The notes under the pieces were generated by a model. That model worked only from the letters and a program-made list of their open reading frames with translations. It had not been told where the DNA came from and made no database searches. A program made the translations under genes and the position numbers. Below are positions 48,246 through 54,734 of a DNA stretch of 64,000 nucleotides, piece by piece (positions within the stretch are counted from its first letter, which is position 1; each line of letters starts with the position of its first letter). This DNA comes from Apostichopus japonicus. Its lineage: Eukaryota > Echinodermata > Holothuroidea > Aspidochirotida > Stichopodidae. The stretch spans positions 20,783,054-20,847,053 of the forward strand of contig NC_092562.1 of NCBI RefSeq assembly GCF_037975245.1, given 5' to 3'.

Positions 48246-49319
48246 ATGTGTATATACATAGATATATATAGATATGTATATAGATATATATATAGGTATA
48301 AATATATACAAATAGATATCTATAACGTATATATATATATTTATATATGTATATATTTTTGGGGGGATTGAAGAAAATATGAATGACCCAAGTCAAGCCA
48401 ACAGCTCTGGAAGCTTATGCTATTGGCAGACTGGTTTTGAATGTAACATTTGTATACTGACTATGCATATAAAAGGGCAAAATATTTTCTTAGGTGGTTA
48501 CACTATTTTGGTTAATATTGTCACAACAGATGCATTAATATGTAGAGAGAGAGAGAGAATGTTTGTATTTCTTATAGCACATGTATTAGTATAAGATTTA
48601 CATGATAATGCCAATTTGGGTCAGAGTAAATATGCAGTGGCTGGATGGTGGCACATGTGGTGGGGGGGGGGGCTAAAGGGAAAGAGAAATCAACATATCT
48701 GTTGGTAAGTACATGGTGTCGGTTGTATTTAGTTAAGTATTATGAAATGCAACCAGTTGCACAAAAGGGAGCTGCAATGTGAGGAAGCAGAGTGTAGCAT
48801 GAAATGGAAGAGAGGGAGATACCCAAAACTGGATGAGACCAAAGATCACAATTGATTTATTCTGTTCATGCCTGCAACAGTGTTCATTTACTGCAGAACT
48901 CTTAGCGATAGAAACACTGTTAATGCCTGCAACAGTGTGTTTAATGACTGCAATGCTGCTAACGACTTTCGCATTGCTTATTGACCGCAACGCCGTTACC
49001 GAATGTAAAATTAGTCGGCATTTACGAAATATGTTTGTAGATGGAATATATTTGCCCTGTCCTTCTTTTTTTCTTCAAGATCTTCCTTTGCATCCCCGTA
49101 CCATCAATTAAATTTGTGTATTTCCTAAATTTTTTTTTTTTTGCTCTTTCCTACATTCACTTACAGAATGAGAGTTCATCTGATAATGGGGTAGCGTGGG
49201 CACTACAGCAGAGCATCTTAGAGAAAGAGAAACAAGACCAGCTCGCAAGGCAGGAAGAAGAAGATTTACAGAAAGCACTTTCATTGAGCAAAGCAGATTT
49301 TACTTCATCTGAGGCATGA
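6302..49319 (+). CDS. EPS15L1: EPS15/EPS15L1 endocytic scaffold, 19 exons found, 5' end missing
   Basis: Clathrin-coat accessory scaffold that links cargo, ubiquitin and AP-2 at plasma-membrane pits. I assembled it from exons 6302-6346, 8852-8989, 10502-10597, 14380-14442, 22144-22269, 24213-24272, 24978-25199, 26121-26278, 26874-27045, 27920-28087, 31375-31584, 33044-33193, 33993-34181, 35678-35749, 38049-38142, 38294-38452, 39124-39209, 40017-40826 and 49167-49319. All introns are GT-AG and phases match throughout, giving 1056 codons plus a stop. Numbering from the first codon seen: EH1 about 1-95, EH2 115-210, EH3 260-350, coiled coil 370-570, DPF region 624-1000, two UIMs 1014-1050. Vertebrate EPS15 and EPS15L1 are about 860-900 residues; the excess here lies in the DPF region. 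The start exon (about 10-20 residues) was not located. EH1 lacks EF-hand ligands, as in vertebrate EPS15L1, hence the symbol, but an invertebrate single copy could equally be called EPS15. Confidence 0.96.
7100..7440. repeat. Degenerate tandem repeat, about 130-bp unit, about 2.5 copies
   Basis: Units share CTTGTAAACA-GATATCTC, GCAGATCTCATA and an AAGGTCATTTGAGGTCA-like segment. A related fragment (GGAGGTCAAAGGTC) occurs near 35338, which suggests a dispersed family. Confidence 0.65.
8200..8410. repeat. G-rich tandem duplication, about 112 bp, two copies
   Basis: The segment GTGGATACGGAGAGTAGAAT and its continuation recur near 8231 and 8342. Each copy is preceded by a GGGGAGGGG-type purine tract able to form G-quadruplexes. 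Confidence 0.8.
8852..8989 (+). CDS. EPS15L1: EPS15L1 exon: core of EH1
   Basis: A 138-nt exon (46 codons), phase 0 on both sides. It encodes [10 protein letters not shown], an A-rich helix, FLKRSGL and KIWECCD, then GRGYLDKQ. The tryptophan of the NPF-binding pocket (in KIWECCD) is present. Both EF-hand loops lack the acidic ligand at position 12, so this EH domain probably does not hold calcium in the usual way. Confidence 0.96.
8990..10501. other. EPS15L1 intron
   Basis: Holds one arm of the dispersed foldback family near 9604-9775 and a long T-rich tract before the next acceptor. Nothing else was recognised. Confidence 0.7.
9604..9775 (+). mobile_element. Foldback-family repeat, single arm
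   Basis: CCCCACAACCTTGGCAC, CTAGAATGAACTGGT and CATTCTACCATCCAAAGTG match the left arm of the inverted-repeat element at 11252-11513. Only one arm is present. Confidence 0.7.
10502..10597 (+). CDS. EPS15L1: EPS15L1 exon: end of EH1
   Basis: A 96-nt exon (32 codons), phase 0. The long pyrimidine tract before it ends in CCCCAG, and the donor is GTAAAT. It encodes [20 protein letters not shown] and then [10 protein letters not shown]. This corresponds to the last EH1 helix (VALRLVACAQ in vertebrates) and the following S-L-x-x-P-x-P linker. Confidence 0.95.
11252..11513. mobile_element. Foldback MITE-like element with about 130-bp inverted arms
   Basis: The left arm starts TAGCTTACCTGTCTCCCCAC and the right arm is its inverted counterpart, ending GGGGAGACAGGTTAGCT. 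The arms hold paired GGTAACNTTTTAACACTGTG-like and GGGCATTGACA-like segments and meet near TACCAGCCAAAGTG. No clear target-site duplication is visible. Partial copies lie near 9604, 25240 and 32087. Confidence 0.8.
12120..12460 (-). mobile_element. 5'-truncated CR1/jockey-like LINE, reverse transcriptase C-terminus
   Basis: In one minus-strand frame (about 12458 to 12208) the translation has the conserved end of non-LTR reverse transcriptases: [36 protein letters not shown] and [13 protein letters not shown], then a stop. Downstream on the minus strand a GGGACTTAAGTGTCCCTCC-like 3' UTR follows. Everything 5' is missing, as is usual for dead LINE copies. Confidence 0.88.
13081..13127. repeat. 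Two short hairpins in a 30-bp tandem repeat
   Basis: Two perfect 7-bp inverted repeats, CTTGGCT and AGCCAAG with 3-nt loops (GCA and ATA), lie at 13081-13097 and 13111-13127. The stems are identical and the loops differ. Confidence 0.8.
13190..13325. repeat. G-rich duplication
   Basis: GGTTGTGGTGGTGGGGTTCA occurs twice about 77 bp apart within a G-rich purine-biased stretch. Confidence 0.7.
14380..14442 (+). CDS. EPS15L1: EPS15L1 exon: EH1-EH2 linker
   Basis: A 63-nt exon (21 codons), phase 0, acceptor TTGCCAG and donor GTGAGT. It encodes a Ser/Pro-rich linker ending DNLWAVT. The W-A-V triad just before EH2 is conserved in EPS15 family members. Long introns flank it: 3.8 kb before and 7.7 kb after. 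Confidence 0.93.
15785..16345. repeat. Minisatellite, 64-bp unit, about 9 copies
   Basis: Unit landmarks at AGATCT: 15792, 15856, 15920, 15984, 16048, 16112, 16176, 16235 and 16301. Six intervals are exactly 64 bp; the last two are 59 and 66. Each unit has CAGCTAGCTGTAGCTAG, a self-complementary stretch, then GAACACATAGGTTCTATC. Confidence 0.95.
17600..17668 (-). other. Hammerhead-like motif beside a homopolymer A/T run
   Basis: On the minus strand: a 4-nt segment GCCT (17639-17636), CTGAAGA (17635-17629, fits CUGANGA), A, GATCC/GGATC hairpin with loop TGCTA, GAAAC (17612-17608), GTC, then AGGC (17604-17601) complementary to GCCT. This order fits the hammerhead ribozyme core except for one extra A and a stem III reduced to ACGU. 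A run of about 28 T on the plus strand adjoins it. Confidence 0.4.
18438..18462. repeat. Poly-C run, about 25 nt
   Basis: The longest uninterrupted C stretch in the window, after ACCCA. Length may be affected by assembly error. Confidence 0.85.
19235..19735. repeat. Minisatellite, about 22-bp unit, about 22 copies
   Basis: Degenerate repeats of ACCCTGGTAACCCTTTAGCA plus CT. Spacing is mostly 22 bp (for example 19271 to 19293). Copies vary widely, so the array is old. Confidence 0.92.
20672..21006. mobile_element. Possible MITE with short terminal inverted repeats
   Basis: ACATGGGCG at 20672-20680 pairs with CGCCCATGT at 20998-21006. Inside is a perfect 13-bp hairpin: TGGTGGGGACATG at 20728-20740 and CATGTCCCCACCA at 20747-20759. 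No convincing target-site duplication is seen, so the boundaries are unsure. Confidence 0.45.
21450..21690 (-). mobile_element. tRNA-derived SINE
   Basis: On the minus strand a tRNA-like head has box A TGGTCAAATGGC (21678-21667) and box B GGTTCGAGTCC (21633-21623). A body follows with CACCCAGGTGTATAAATGGG. The T-arm pairs well, but the following unrelated body and lack of a full cloverleaf argue against a functional tRNA gene. Confidence 0.75.
22144..22269 (+). CDS. EPS15L1: EPS15L1 exon: first half of EH2
   Basis: A 126-nt exon (42 codons), phase 0. It encodes [14 protein letters not shown], then [15 protein letters not shown] and the helix up to LSK. It is the usual EH2 start with the K-Y/F-D-x-I-F and S-G-x-K-V-x-P-V signatures. 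Confidence 0.97.
23039..23303. mobile_element. hAT-like MITE, 265 bp
   Basis: The left end CAGGGATTCTTAATC and the inverted right end CAGGGGTTTTCGATC agree at 11 of 15 positions. Flanking 8-mers ATCTACAG (23031-23038) and ATCTAGAG (23304-23311) match at 7 of 8. Terminal CAGGG and an 8-bp duplication are hAT hallmarks. No transposase is encoded. Confidence 0.78.
23350..23870. repeat. Degenerate tandem repeat
   Basis: Three diverged stretches share GATTCYGGATAAATTACT, GCTGTTTAGCGTACT, TTGTCAACAGGTT and ATATGCCAATGAACTT. The unit is roughly 150-300 bp with indels. Confidence 0.55.
24213..24272 (+). CDS. EPS15L1: EPS15L1 exon: EH2 EF-hand
   Basis: A 60-nt exon (20 codons), phase 0. It encodes [20 protein letters not shown]. 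This holds the NPF-pocket tryptophan and a complete EF-hand loop D-x-D-x-D-G-L-x-x-x-x-E, so EH2 should bind calcium. Confidence 0.97.
24273..24977. other. EPS15L1 intron with degenerate 60-bp repeat
   Basis: About 24390-24800 holds roughly seven diverged copies of a 55-65 bp unit with GCATTTGTATATCCATAGTT and GTAATACTGCATAACTCT. Nothing else was recognised. Confidence 0.7.
24978..25199 (+). CDS. EPS15L1: EPS15L1 exon: end of EH2 and EH2-EH3 linker
   Basis: A 222-nt exon (74 codons), phase 0. It encodes [19 protein letters not shown] and the strongly conserved [20 protein letters not shown], then a low-complexity linker ending SPAG. The donor GTGAGT at 25200 fits better than the alternative GT two bases earlier, and it keeps phase 0. 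Confidence 0.97.
25200..26120. other. EPS15L1 intron with foldback-family fragment
   Basis: 25235-25330 carries CTAACCTGTCTCCCCACAAC and CTAGAATGAACTGGTAACC, a partial copy of the 11252-11513 foldback element. The rest shows no recognised feature. Confidence 0.7.
26121..26278 (+). CDS. EPS15L1: EPS15L1 exon: EH3 first half
   Basis: A 158-nt exon, phase 0 in and phase 2 out (splits a Trp codon, TG/G). It begins [20 protein letters not shown] and contains the EF-hand [12 protein letters not shown] with all ligands, then [16 protein letters not shown]. The W-V-V lead-in matches the NWVV/W-V start of vertebrate EH3. Confidence 0.96.
26279..26873. other. EPS15L1 intron, nothing recognised
   Basis: AT-rich sequence without clear repeats or exons. 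Confidence 0.6.
26874..27045 (+). CDS. EPS15L1: EPS15L1 exon: EH3 second half
   Basis: A 172-nt exon, phase 2 in and phase 0 out. It completes IWNLCD, then [20 protein letters not shown] and [14 protein letters not shown], the standard EH3 end (G-K-L-x-x-x-Q-F-A-L-A-M-Y). With the previous exon it totals 330 nt, exactly 110 codons. Confidence 0.97.
27046..27919. other. EPS15L1 intron containing a 27-bp minisatellite
   Basis: Outside the array at 27285-27740 no feature was recognised. Confidence 0.7.
27285..27740. repeat. Minisatellite, 27-bp unit, about 17 copies
   Basis: Units of the form GTAGAATTCCCATTGTTGTT + AGTGCAA; landmarks 27494 and 27521 are 27 bp apart. The 27-bp period keeps a minus-strand frame open as a 9-residue hydrophobic repeat, which is incidental. 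Two subtypes (CCATTGTTG and CCTTGGTGTG) alternate. Confidence 0.93.
27920..28087 (+). CDS. EPS15L1: EPS15L1 exon: start of coiled coil
   Basis: A 168-nt exon (56 codons), phase 0. A Gly-rich linker is followed by heptad-like sequence ([31 protein letters not shown]). This is the first segment of the central dimerisation coiled coil of the family (vertebrate D-D-I-S-Q-E-I-A-x-L-Q-R-E-K). Confidence 0.95.
28155..28527. mobile_element. hAT-like MITE, 373 bp
   Basis: Perfect 8-bp target duplication GCAATAAG at 28147-28154 and 28528-28535. Terminal inverted repeats are CATAGGCGTAGGAG and CATGGCCGTAGGAG (12 of 14 match). The interior has a G-run at one end, a C-run at the other and an AAT/TAA microsatellite. 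No coding capacity. Confidence 0.85.
28540..29060. repeat. Minisatellite, 85-bp unit, about 6 copies
   Basis: GTTTATAGGC-type landmarks at 28731, 28816, 28901 and 28986 are exactly 85 bp apart. More diverged copies lie at about 28554 and 28640. Units contain GAGTACACTAGTTAATATAG and GGAACCCTGGTGGAGG. Confidence 0.92.
31375..31584 (+). CDS. EPS15L1: EPS15L1 exon: coiled coil
   Basis: A 210-nt exon (70 codons), phase 0, entirely coiled-coil-like ([36 protein letters not shown]). Its last 40 nt and its donor site are repeated twice more downstream at 105-bp spacing. Only the first donor is usable, because read-through meets TAG at 31600-31602. Confidence 0.96.
31545..31855 (+). repeat. Triplication of an exon end plus its splice donor, 105-bp unit
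   Basis: Units start at 31545, 31650 and 31755, exactly 105 bp apart. Each contains the last 40 nt of the EPS15L1 coiled-coil exon, the donor GTAAGC and about 65 nt of intron. Copies 2 and 3 are intronic and nearly identical to copy 1. Confidence 0.97.
31585..33043. other. EPS15L1 intron
   Basis: Starts with the two extra exon-end copies. A weak foldback-family fragment (TAACTTACCTGTCTCATCAC) lies near 32090, and G-runs near 32560 and 32780. Confidence 0.65.
33044..33193 (+). CDS. EPS15L1: EPS15L1 exon: coiled coil
   Basis: A 150-nt exon (50 codons), phase 0, acceptor CTCGCCAG and donor GTAAAT. It continues the coiled coil ([37 protein letters not shown]). Confidence 0.96.
33194..33992. other. 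EPS15L1 intron, nothing recognised
   Basis: AT-rich unique-looking sequence. Confidence 0.6.
33993..34181 (+). CDS. EPS15L1: EPS15L1 exon: end of coiled coil
   Basis: A 189-nt exon (63 codons), phase 0. [20 protein letters not shown] ends the coiled coil with the conserved S-x-x-QYD signature (ISQYD). An acidic, Leu/Ser-rich linker follows. Confidence 0.96.
34182..35677. other. EPS15L1 intron, nothing firm
   Basis: A GAGGTCAAAGGTC-type fragment near 35335-35390 resembles the repeat at 7100-7440. No exon was recognised. Confidence 0.55.
35678..35749 (+). CDS. EPS15L1: EPS15L1 exon: Ser-rich linker
   Basis: A 72-nt exon (24 codons), phase 0 on both sides: [16 protein letters not shown] then EPISRIEE. 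It has no recognised motif. Inclusion rests on good splice sites and frame continuity. Because it is phase 0/0 it could be skipped without a frameshift. Confidence 0.85.
35770..36500. repeat. Minisatellite, about 33-bp unit, about 20 copies
   Basis: Degenerate units with CACACAGTGATGATATGGAT then TCACATACTTAT. The array begins almost immediately after the exon donor at 35750. Confidence 0.92.
37145..37325. repeat. Minisatellite, about 35-40 bp unit, about 5 copies
   Basis: Units share AAGATATTTCAATAAAACAG and ATCTACTTAT, with small length differences. Confidence 0.85.
38049..38142 (+). CDS. EPS15L1: EPS15L1 exon: first DPF motifs
   Basis: A 94-nt exon, phase 0 in and phase 1 out. It encodes [12 protein letters not shown] and two more DPF motifs (GDPFK, VDPFK). 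DPF tripeptides bind the alpha-adaptin ear of AP-2 in this family. Confidence 0.96.
38294..38452 (+). CDS. EPS15L1: EPS15L1 exon: DPF motifs
   Basis: A 159-nt exon, phase 1 on both sides, so it is a potential cassette exon. It contains six DPF motifs (such as [20 protein letters not shown]). The donor is GTGAGT. Confidence 0.96.
38453..39123. other. EPS15L1 intron with a tRNA-derived SINE
   Basis: Apart from the SINE at 38755-38865, no feature was recognised. Confidence 0.65.
38755..38865 (-). mobile_element. tRNA-derived SINE or tRNA pseudogene, Ser/Leu-like
   Basis: On the minus strand GGCCAAGTGGATAAAGGCG (box A region) precedes a strong T-arm, CCGGG-TTCCATA-CCCGG. Box B is GGTTCCATACC, a variant. 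The acceptor stem does not pair cleanly, so a working tRNA gene is unlikely. Confidence 0.6.
39124..39209 (+). CDS. EPS15L1: EPS15L1 exon: inter-DPF linker
   Basis: An 86-nt exon, phase 1 in and phase 0 out. It encodes [20 protein letters not shown] then GSSGGTFSK. It holds no DPF, but NDLF and the repeated aromatic F-x-x-F pattern may be related adaptor-binding motifs. Confidence 0.92.
39210..40016. other. EPS15L1 intron, nothing recognised
   Basis: Short open frames in all three plus-strand phases near 39514-39892 show no family signature and lack fitting splice sites. Confidence 0.6.
40017..40826 (+). CDS. EPS15L1: EPS15L1 exon: large DPF-repeat exon
   Basis: An 810-nt exon (270 codons), phase 0. 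It encodes 16 DPF motifs in a Ser/Gly/Asp-rich disordered region and a proline-basic stretch, [12 protein letters not shown], resembling the SH3 ligand of vertebrate family members. It ends [12 protein letters not shown], the conserved F-A-D-F before the UIMs. Near the end an 11-residue unit, [11 protein letters not shown], is repeated in tandem (40656-40787, 33-bp period). If the donor at 40827 is not used, the frame stops after three codons. Confidence 0.97.
40656..40787 (+). repeat. 33-bp in-frame coding repeat ([11 protein letters not shown])
   Basis: Four consecutive units begin at 40656, 40689, 40722 and 40755. Each has a DPFGG core and the first three share STAKP. The copies differ mainly at third codon positions, so the protein repeat is under constraint or is a recent duplication with silent drift. 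Confidence 0.9.
41437..42075 (+). mobile_element. Composite element with two tRNA-like modules, copy 2
   Basis: Order: (TA)n 41437-41474; module 1 from 41475 with CCTAGTGGTTAGGGTGTCC and a B-box-like GGTCCGAATCC; tail; linker about 41603-41840; module 2 from 41841 with GGCCTAGTGG and a perfect box B GGTTCGAATCC (41890-41900); tail; (TA)n 41958-42075. Linker and modules match the copy at 3606-4175. Confidence 0.82.
42850..44640. repeat. Large minisatellite, 31-bp unit, about 57 copies
   Basis: Unit is GGGAATGTCAAAATAGATAT + CTAACCCACCT with variants. Nearly every unit has GATATC. A marker variant (CAATCCACCT) recurs at 43029, 43214, 43399 and 43584, exactly 185 bp apart, so six monomers form a higher-order unit in the middle of the array. 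Confidence 0.97.
45519..45536 (+). other. Candidate alternative terminal micro-exon of EPS15L1
   Basis: A strong pyrimidine tract and CTGCAG precede TCCGAGCTCAAGTAGAAG, followed by GTATGC. Joined in phase 0 to the exon ending 40826 it would add SELK and stop, removing both UIMs. This is splice-signal evidence only. Confidence 0.25.
47395..47552. repeat. (TA)n microsatellite with TAGATA interruptions
   Basis: About 158 bp of alternating TA with regular GATA/TATC steps. Confidence 0.9.
47551..47789. repeat. Pair of 28-bp exact direct repeats flanking 183 bp
   Basis: An identical 28-mer beginning ATCATGACTCATTTTTTTGG lies at 47551-47578 and 47762-47789. The intervening 183 bp includes a GGGGAGGGGGAGGGGG tract. 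Confidence 0.9.
48167..48358 (+). mobile_element. Composite-element tail fragment with (TA)n
   Basis: AGTTTTTTCACTGTTCTTGG and CCAACTCATTACGATTTTCA match the 3' tail of the tRNA-like modules at 41530-41605 and 41910-41960. The head is missing, so this is a 5'-truncated copy followed by a long (TA)n. Confidence 0.75.
49167..49319 (+). CDS. EPS15L1: EPS15L1 terminal exon: two ubiquitin-interacting motifs and stop
   Basis: A 153-nt exon, phase 0, following an 8.3-kb intron. It encodes a degenerate UIM1 ([14 protein letters not shown]) and a canonical UIM2 ([15 protein letters not shown], with the A-x-x-x-S core). It ends SSEA and TGA at 49317-49319. The C-terminus aligns with the EDLELAIALSKSE tail of vertebrate EPS15. 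Confidence 0.97.
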   Translation, partial: NESSSDNGVAWALQQSILEKEKQDQLARQEEEDLQKALSLSKADFTSSEA

Positions 49320-51254
49320 CCCTCACCAAAAATACCTCCCACCCCCCACCACCCCATCCCACGGAAGTGTGGAAAAGTTCTTGAAAGTGCCGAACGAGCA
49401 TGGAACGAAAGGCTGCTCTCTATAGGCTGCGATACCTAGAGTTGAATACCACAGAGATGAACTCTGAGCGTATCATGAGCAAAGACCAGCTCTGTGTTTG
49501 AACAAGCTTTACATTGTTTCTAACGGTAATATCAAAACTTTGTGAATGGAAGCTTCATTTAATGATTCTGCTCTGGTATGGCTTTCTCAGTGGTTTTTTG
49601 AAAGCAGGAAAAAGCTGTCAACGTTTTAAGTGCACAGCGGAGGCAGTTGTCATATTTTGGGCTTTTAACTCATCTCGTTCAGTGTTACGCAGTCAGTCAT
49701 AGAAATCGATGATGATCTTGTCTATTGTAAGTGAAGTTATTAGAGGTGTTTTTTGTTTCTTTACATATTTTATCACTCAACGAAAGAACTGCTGAAATGG
49801 ATGTCTCGGTTCTGAACATTAGATTCTCAGTTTTGGACGTTAGATTTTGGTTGGATCCCTTCTCAAGGGAGGATCGGATTCCATTAGTCTGATGGTGGAT
49901 AATTGAGAAATTTATGTGAAGCACTAATGCTCTCTCTCTAGCTTTCTCTGTAGTTGTAAAATCATGAAATATCTGGTCAGGAAAACATATTCAACTGTCA
50001 TTCCTAGATAGCTAAAATATCTACAAGAGGCAAACCATGTGTGCAAAAAAAAACATGTTTCCATATTTCTGACAGAAATTGGAGCAAAAACGATTCAGCA
50101 ATGTTTTGTAAAAATTTTGTTTGATTAGGTTTATAGTGAATTTGTCACTTTGGGCAGAGAAAGAAAAGAAACTTAATTCTTGTAACAGTAAGAGCTACTC
50201 TTTAACAGAAACACGCTATGACCATGCAATACTAGAGCAGACAGTAATTAGTTCTCAACTTCATTGTTTATGTACAATGAAGCAATGTTCGTTGACCTCC
50301 AGACACAGGAAGTACCACCGTTTACCTCAGTCCTAACCGAGCATCAGCAAAAACTCTGCTTTTGCTGTTTTTGTTGATTTTTTTTGGGGGGTCTTTGAAG
50401 AATACATGAGGGGGTTGCATGGGGAGGAATTGGAGGTGGGGTTTACAAGAGCTATAAGGGACTATACCACAGTGAGTTGTACAGGCATAACTGTACATCA
50501 ACAACACACACAAAGTTATGTAATGGATTAAATGCCATACCTGTAAGTTGAATAACATGAGTTGCTTCTCTGTGATTTAGTAATTAAAAATTAATTACTA
50601 AAATGGAAAGACACAAATTGATGTTGAGGAATTACTGTGGGATAATGCTTGTCACATCAGCTGAGGAGAATGCACCACTATTCATGATTCTGTTGTACTT
50701 TGGTTGCCCAAGATATTGTAGTTCTTGAAAGCTCTCAACCATCACATTATTCAAGTATTATCTCTCTCCCTTTTCTTGTGTAACATGAAAAGTTTCTCAA
50801 ATAATTAACAAATCACCATGTTTAAAATGCTAATTTACAAACAATTTTTTGTTTTTATTTGTTTTGTTTTTCCCTGATGGCTGGCTATGTTTCTATTCTT
50901 CCTTAAGGGGAAATGTAAAATCCTTTAAATGATTCATTTATTGGCAAATTTGTTTTTATTTAATGTTAATATTTTACATTCAGAATATACAGCACTTGTA
51001 ACCCAGGGTGATGATTTTGTTTGGTGCTACCTTTTTCGTTACCTTTTCTCTCTAGAAGGAAGGTATCTTCTAGTCCATGTTTAAACACTGCTTATAAGTT
51101 ATATAAGACAGGTTGTCTATGTGTGATACAACATGTGTAAATGATATTGGCTTCATATTGTTTTGTGAGGTAAACAAAAAGTGATTTATTAACTATTTGT
51201 TCCCACTGCCCAAGGATCTTCCATTACTTAATAACTTAATCAATGTATATCTGC

Positions 51255-51540
51255 AAGCTCTGTGAACTGTTGTTGTAGGGACACCAACAATTTAAGAAGG
51301 GACCAGCAAATTAAGAAGGTGCACAAACAATTTAAGAAGGGGCACCAGCAAATTGAGAAGGGGCATCAACAATTCAAGGAGGGACACCAACACCTTAAGA
51401 AGGGGCATCAACGAGTTAAGGAGGGGTAACAACAATTTAAGATTGGCATCAACAATTTAAGGAGGGGCACCAACAATTTAAGAGAGGGACACCAACAATT
51501 TAAGGAGGGGCATCAACAAGTTAAGGCAGGCACATGTCCT
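51255..51540. repeat. Degenerate minisatellite, about 22-25 bp unit, about 12 copies
   Basis: Units share CACCAACAATTTAAGGAGGG with substitutions and small indels (CATCAACAA, AAGAAGGGG). Confidence 0.85.
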
Positions 51541-54500
51541 GTGTAAACATAATGGTGGCACATATGTCCTAGCCTGGCTACGGGCATGAAATCTGGCCAG
51601 ATTGCAGGCAGCCTTGACCCGAGGCAGATGGAGTTTGATGAAACAGACATAGTGAGTTAAGTAATTATTATGTCGTTAAAGTGAGCCTATCCTTATCAAT
51701 GAACATGTAACAATCAAATTTTGCCACAATGATCATAATTGTATAAGTCTGTCAATGTTTCCAACTAATGGAAGAGCTGGCAATTTTATTCCGGGAAATC
51801 TATCTTTGTCAGAGTAAAAGATGAGCATTTTCCATTTCACAATTAATTGCCATTTAATGATCAATTGGCCCACGTGCATAAAGCAATGTTGTGATTTTAT
51901 CCCAGTAAGTCATTTCTTAGCGGTCTAACAAAAATTATTAGTAGCATGGAATTCAACAAAACCTCTTCTTCTAGCGTGATTTTGTTGGATTCTGTTACCG
52001 TAATATAGAATTTTCTCTTCCGTTTGATTGTGGTCGTTGACAAATCTTTGTGCACTTCTTCGATGTAATGGAAAACCTATCCGATGATTGGCTAATTCTC
52101 ATGGAATATTTATATTAATCTTGCAAATTCTCCATTACCTGCTTATAAATCTCAATTTGTTCATAACAACTTTAACAACTAAATTAATACTACTGTGTTT
52201 ATCTTTCACAAGGTGTAATTTATAATCAAATTATACAGCAGTGGGGGAAGTGGGAGAGCTCAGTTGATCTTATGGAGCTCTTTGCGTACTACTGGTAGGC
52301 CTTATACTTTCCCCAACGGTCTACAATTTTTGGAATGTACAATTGTTAACTTTTGACCGAAAATTTGTTATATTAAAAATTGTAGACTGAAATGTTTGGA
52401 AATTAACATCAGGATTGGTTTAAAGAACCTGGTTGTGTTTTACGACCATAATCCACCTCCACCTAGAATTGTTCAAATATTCAATTTGTGCAAACTCAAT
52501 GAAGGATCATTCCCCCACCCCAACCCGCCCCAGCCTAATACAAGGTGTAAACTAGTGACAGAGTCAGTTATTATCCTCAACAGACAGTGACAGCTACTTC
52601 AGCCTCGATTCTTGTATGCAAAATAGACTAGGGACGGTACATATGTTACCGAAGGTGGTAAATTTTTCATATGTAGTAATAGTGAATTAGCTGTGGTGGA
52701 ATAATAGCAATACGTTTACACTGTACTTTCTGTGTCAGGCATATCTTTGTTTTGGTGTGAGAGAAGTTTTGCTTAAAAAGAAGGCTGGATCCGAACTAGT
52801 TTGGGGGGCAAGGGTTTTAGCTTTTAATAGATGAGCGACATGTGATCATGCATATTATGACCCCATAAAATCAATAAAATCAAAGAAAAGTGAAGTTTTG
52901 GTAAATAAAATGAGTAAAAAGGTACCTGAAATGATTTTCAACTGCAAAGTGCTCTTCTAGGAATTTTTCAGGATAACCTATGCCAAAGAACATCGACATA
53001 TACATGTATACCCTGCTGCTGATTATGCAACATAGCAAGGAGGCCAGATAGTGGAATTTATCGGAAGGTGATATCTGAAATGACTAAATTTTGCACCCCA
53101 GTACATAAACAGTTGATTATACCCCTGGTAACAGGGTGTAGCAGTGTTTCTGTGCTGTAAAGCTTGGCTGCTGCCCTCTACCAACATTAGACTTCGGAAC
53201 ATTAATGTTATCTTCATCTATTAAGGGACAGTAAGTGACAGCTTTATATGCATGTCGGAATGTAATTGTGTTTGTGTAAAACATCAAAGACCAAACAGCC
53301 TGCGGTTTCCTTGACTCAGGAAATGGGGGATCATGTTGTCCTGGTCACATTCCAACACTTTCAGTGATGATGAATTTTGGAATTATTTCAGATGTGTTTT
53401 CCAGTTATAATCCATCATTGATATTTCCTGCTGCTTCCACCACAATAATTGCCATATGTAATTGGGAACCATATGTGGTATAACCCTCTATCAAGACAGA
53501 TTAGTATAGTGTTATGCTATTACAGGGACCTTTTGACTTTTAAGCATTTCATGGTTGTCTTTAATATTTTAGTTGACAATTCATTCAATAGCCAGAATCT
53601 GTAATAAGACAATGTCATATATAATCATTTCCTTCACAAGGAGAGTGCCGTGAGATAGTTTTGAAAGGTGTCTCAGCATATTAACTATGTACTTGTCATC
53701 CGGGGAAATCTTCAGCTGTTCATAGAAATACTGTTTGCCTTTAGTGGTTGTGGCCTTAAGGGTGATTCGACTAGTCGTGAGGGCCGTTTCAAATTTAGTT
53801 CGTAACCAGCACGACCGTAAGGTATGAGAGATCAGACCTGTGTCGTTGTTGCTTTCATTTAATTCCAGTACTTACTTACTTCCTGTTTAGCTTTCTGAGA
53901 CCATTTAATTATAAAGCTAGGTTATTTTTAAATGGTGGAATGCCTCGTCACACATTTTCAAGATGTTTGTTAAAAGGTTGACAAATATTTTCTGGATGTG
54001 CTAAAGGATACAAATTTTTAAGCTTGATATCGAGATTTGAAATTGGAATTTAAAAAAAAAAGGAAGAACTGCTGATGAAATTCTTAGAAATAATTGAAAG
54101 TGGCTTTTAGTTAGTGACATAATTACAAGCTGCTTCAGTAAATATGTGAATCTACATTATATCAAGCCAGTAATCTGCTTTGTATTCCCCAAATGACTTT
54201 ATGGAACCTCAGCTGCTTTGGGTCTAGCTGTAACACACTTTATACTTGTGTATGAGTCATCATATGAATTTGAACCTAATGAAATCTTCACATTATTGAA
54301 TTTCCACAATGTTATTTTGTTTTGGCCCAATATACCTCTTTGTATTAATTTGCTATATATATATATATATAATTTTTTTTTTGTAACTGGTTGCATATTT
54401 TAAGCTCGTTAGTGAGAGTGGAATCAGTGTGAACTAATTTAAAGGAGTCAAGAGTGCAACCTCTATTTGTGTTAGACGAAATCCCACACTCCCTTTCTTC

Positions 54501-54734
54501 TACCAGTTGAGAAAGCTTTAACTGGTGAAGAAAAAGATTTTATTTATTCCCTTGTATTGGAAAATACTCTTCATTTTATGATCATTACCAAATAATATAT
54601 GTTTATTGAACCATCTTCATTTGGTACTCGTCTCTTCATTTCGTTTTTGTAAGTTTGTTTTTGGAGGACGGTTAAATGTTGCCTCTTTTTCATCCAGTTT
54701 TCCAAACATTACACATTCAGCAGCAGCTGATCGT

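Larger units (their letters stand above)
40827..49166. other. Last EPS15L1 intron, 8.3 kb
   Basis: Contains composite element copy 2 (41437-42075), the 31-bp minisatellite (42850-44640), poly-G and poly-C runs (about 45406-45422 and 46068-46081), a candidate micro-exon (45519-45536), (TA)n blocks (47395-47552, 48214-48358), a 28-bp direct repeat pair and a fragment of the composite element's tail. Confidence 0.7.
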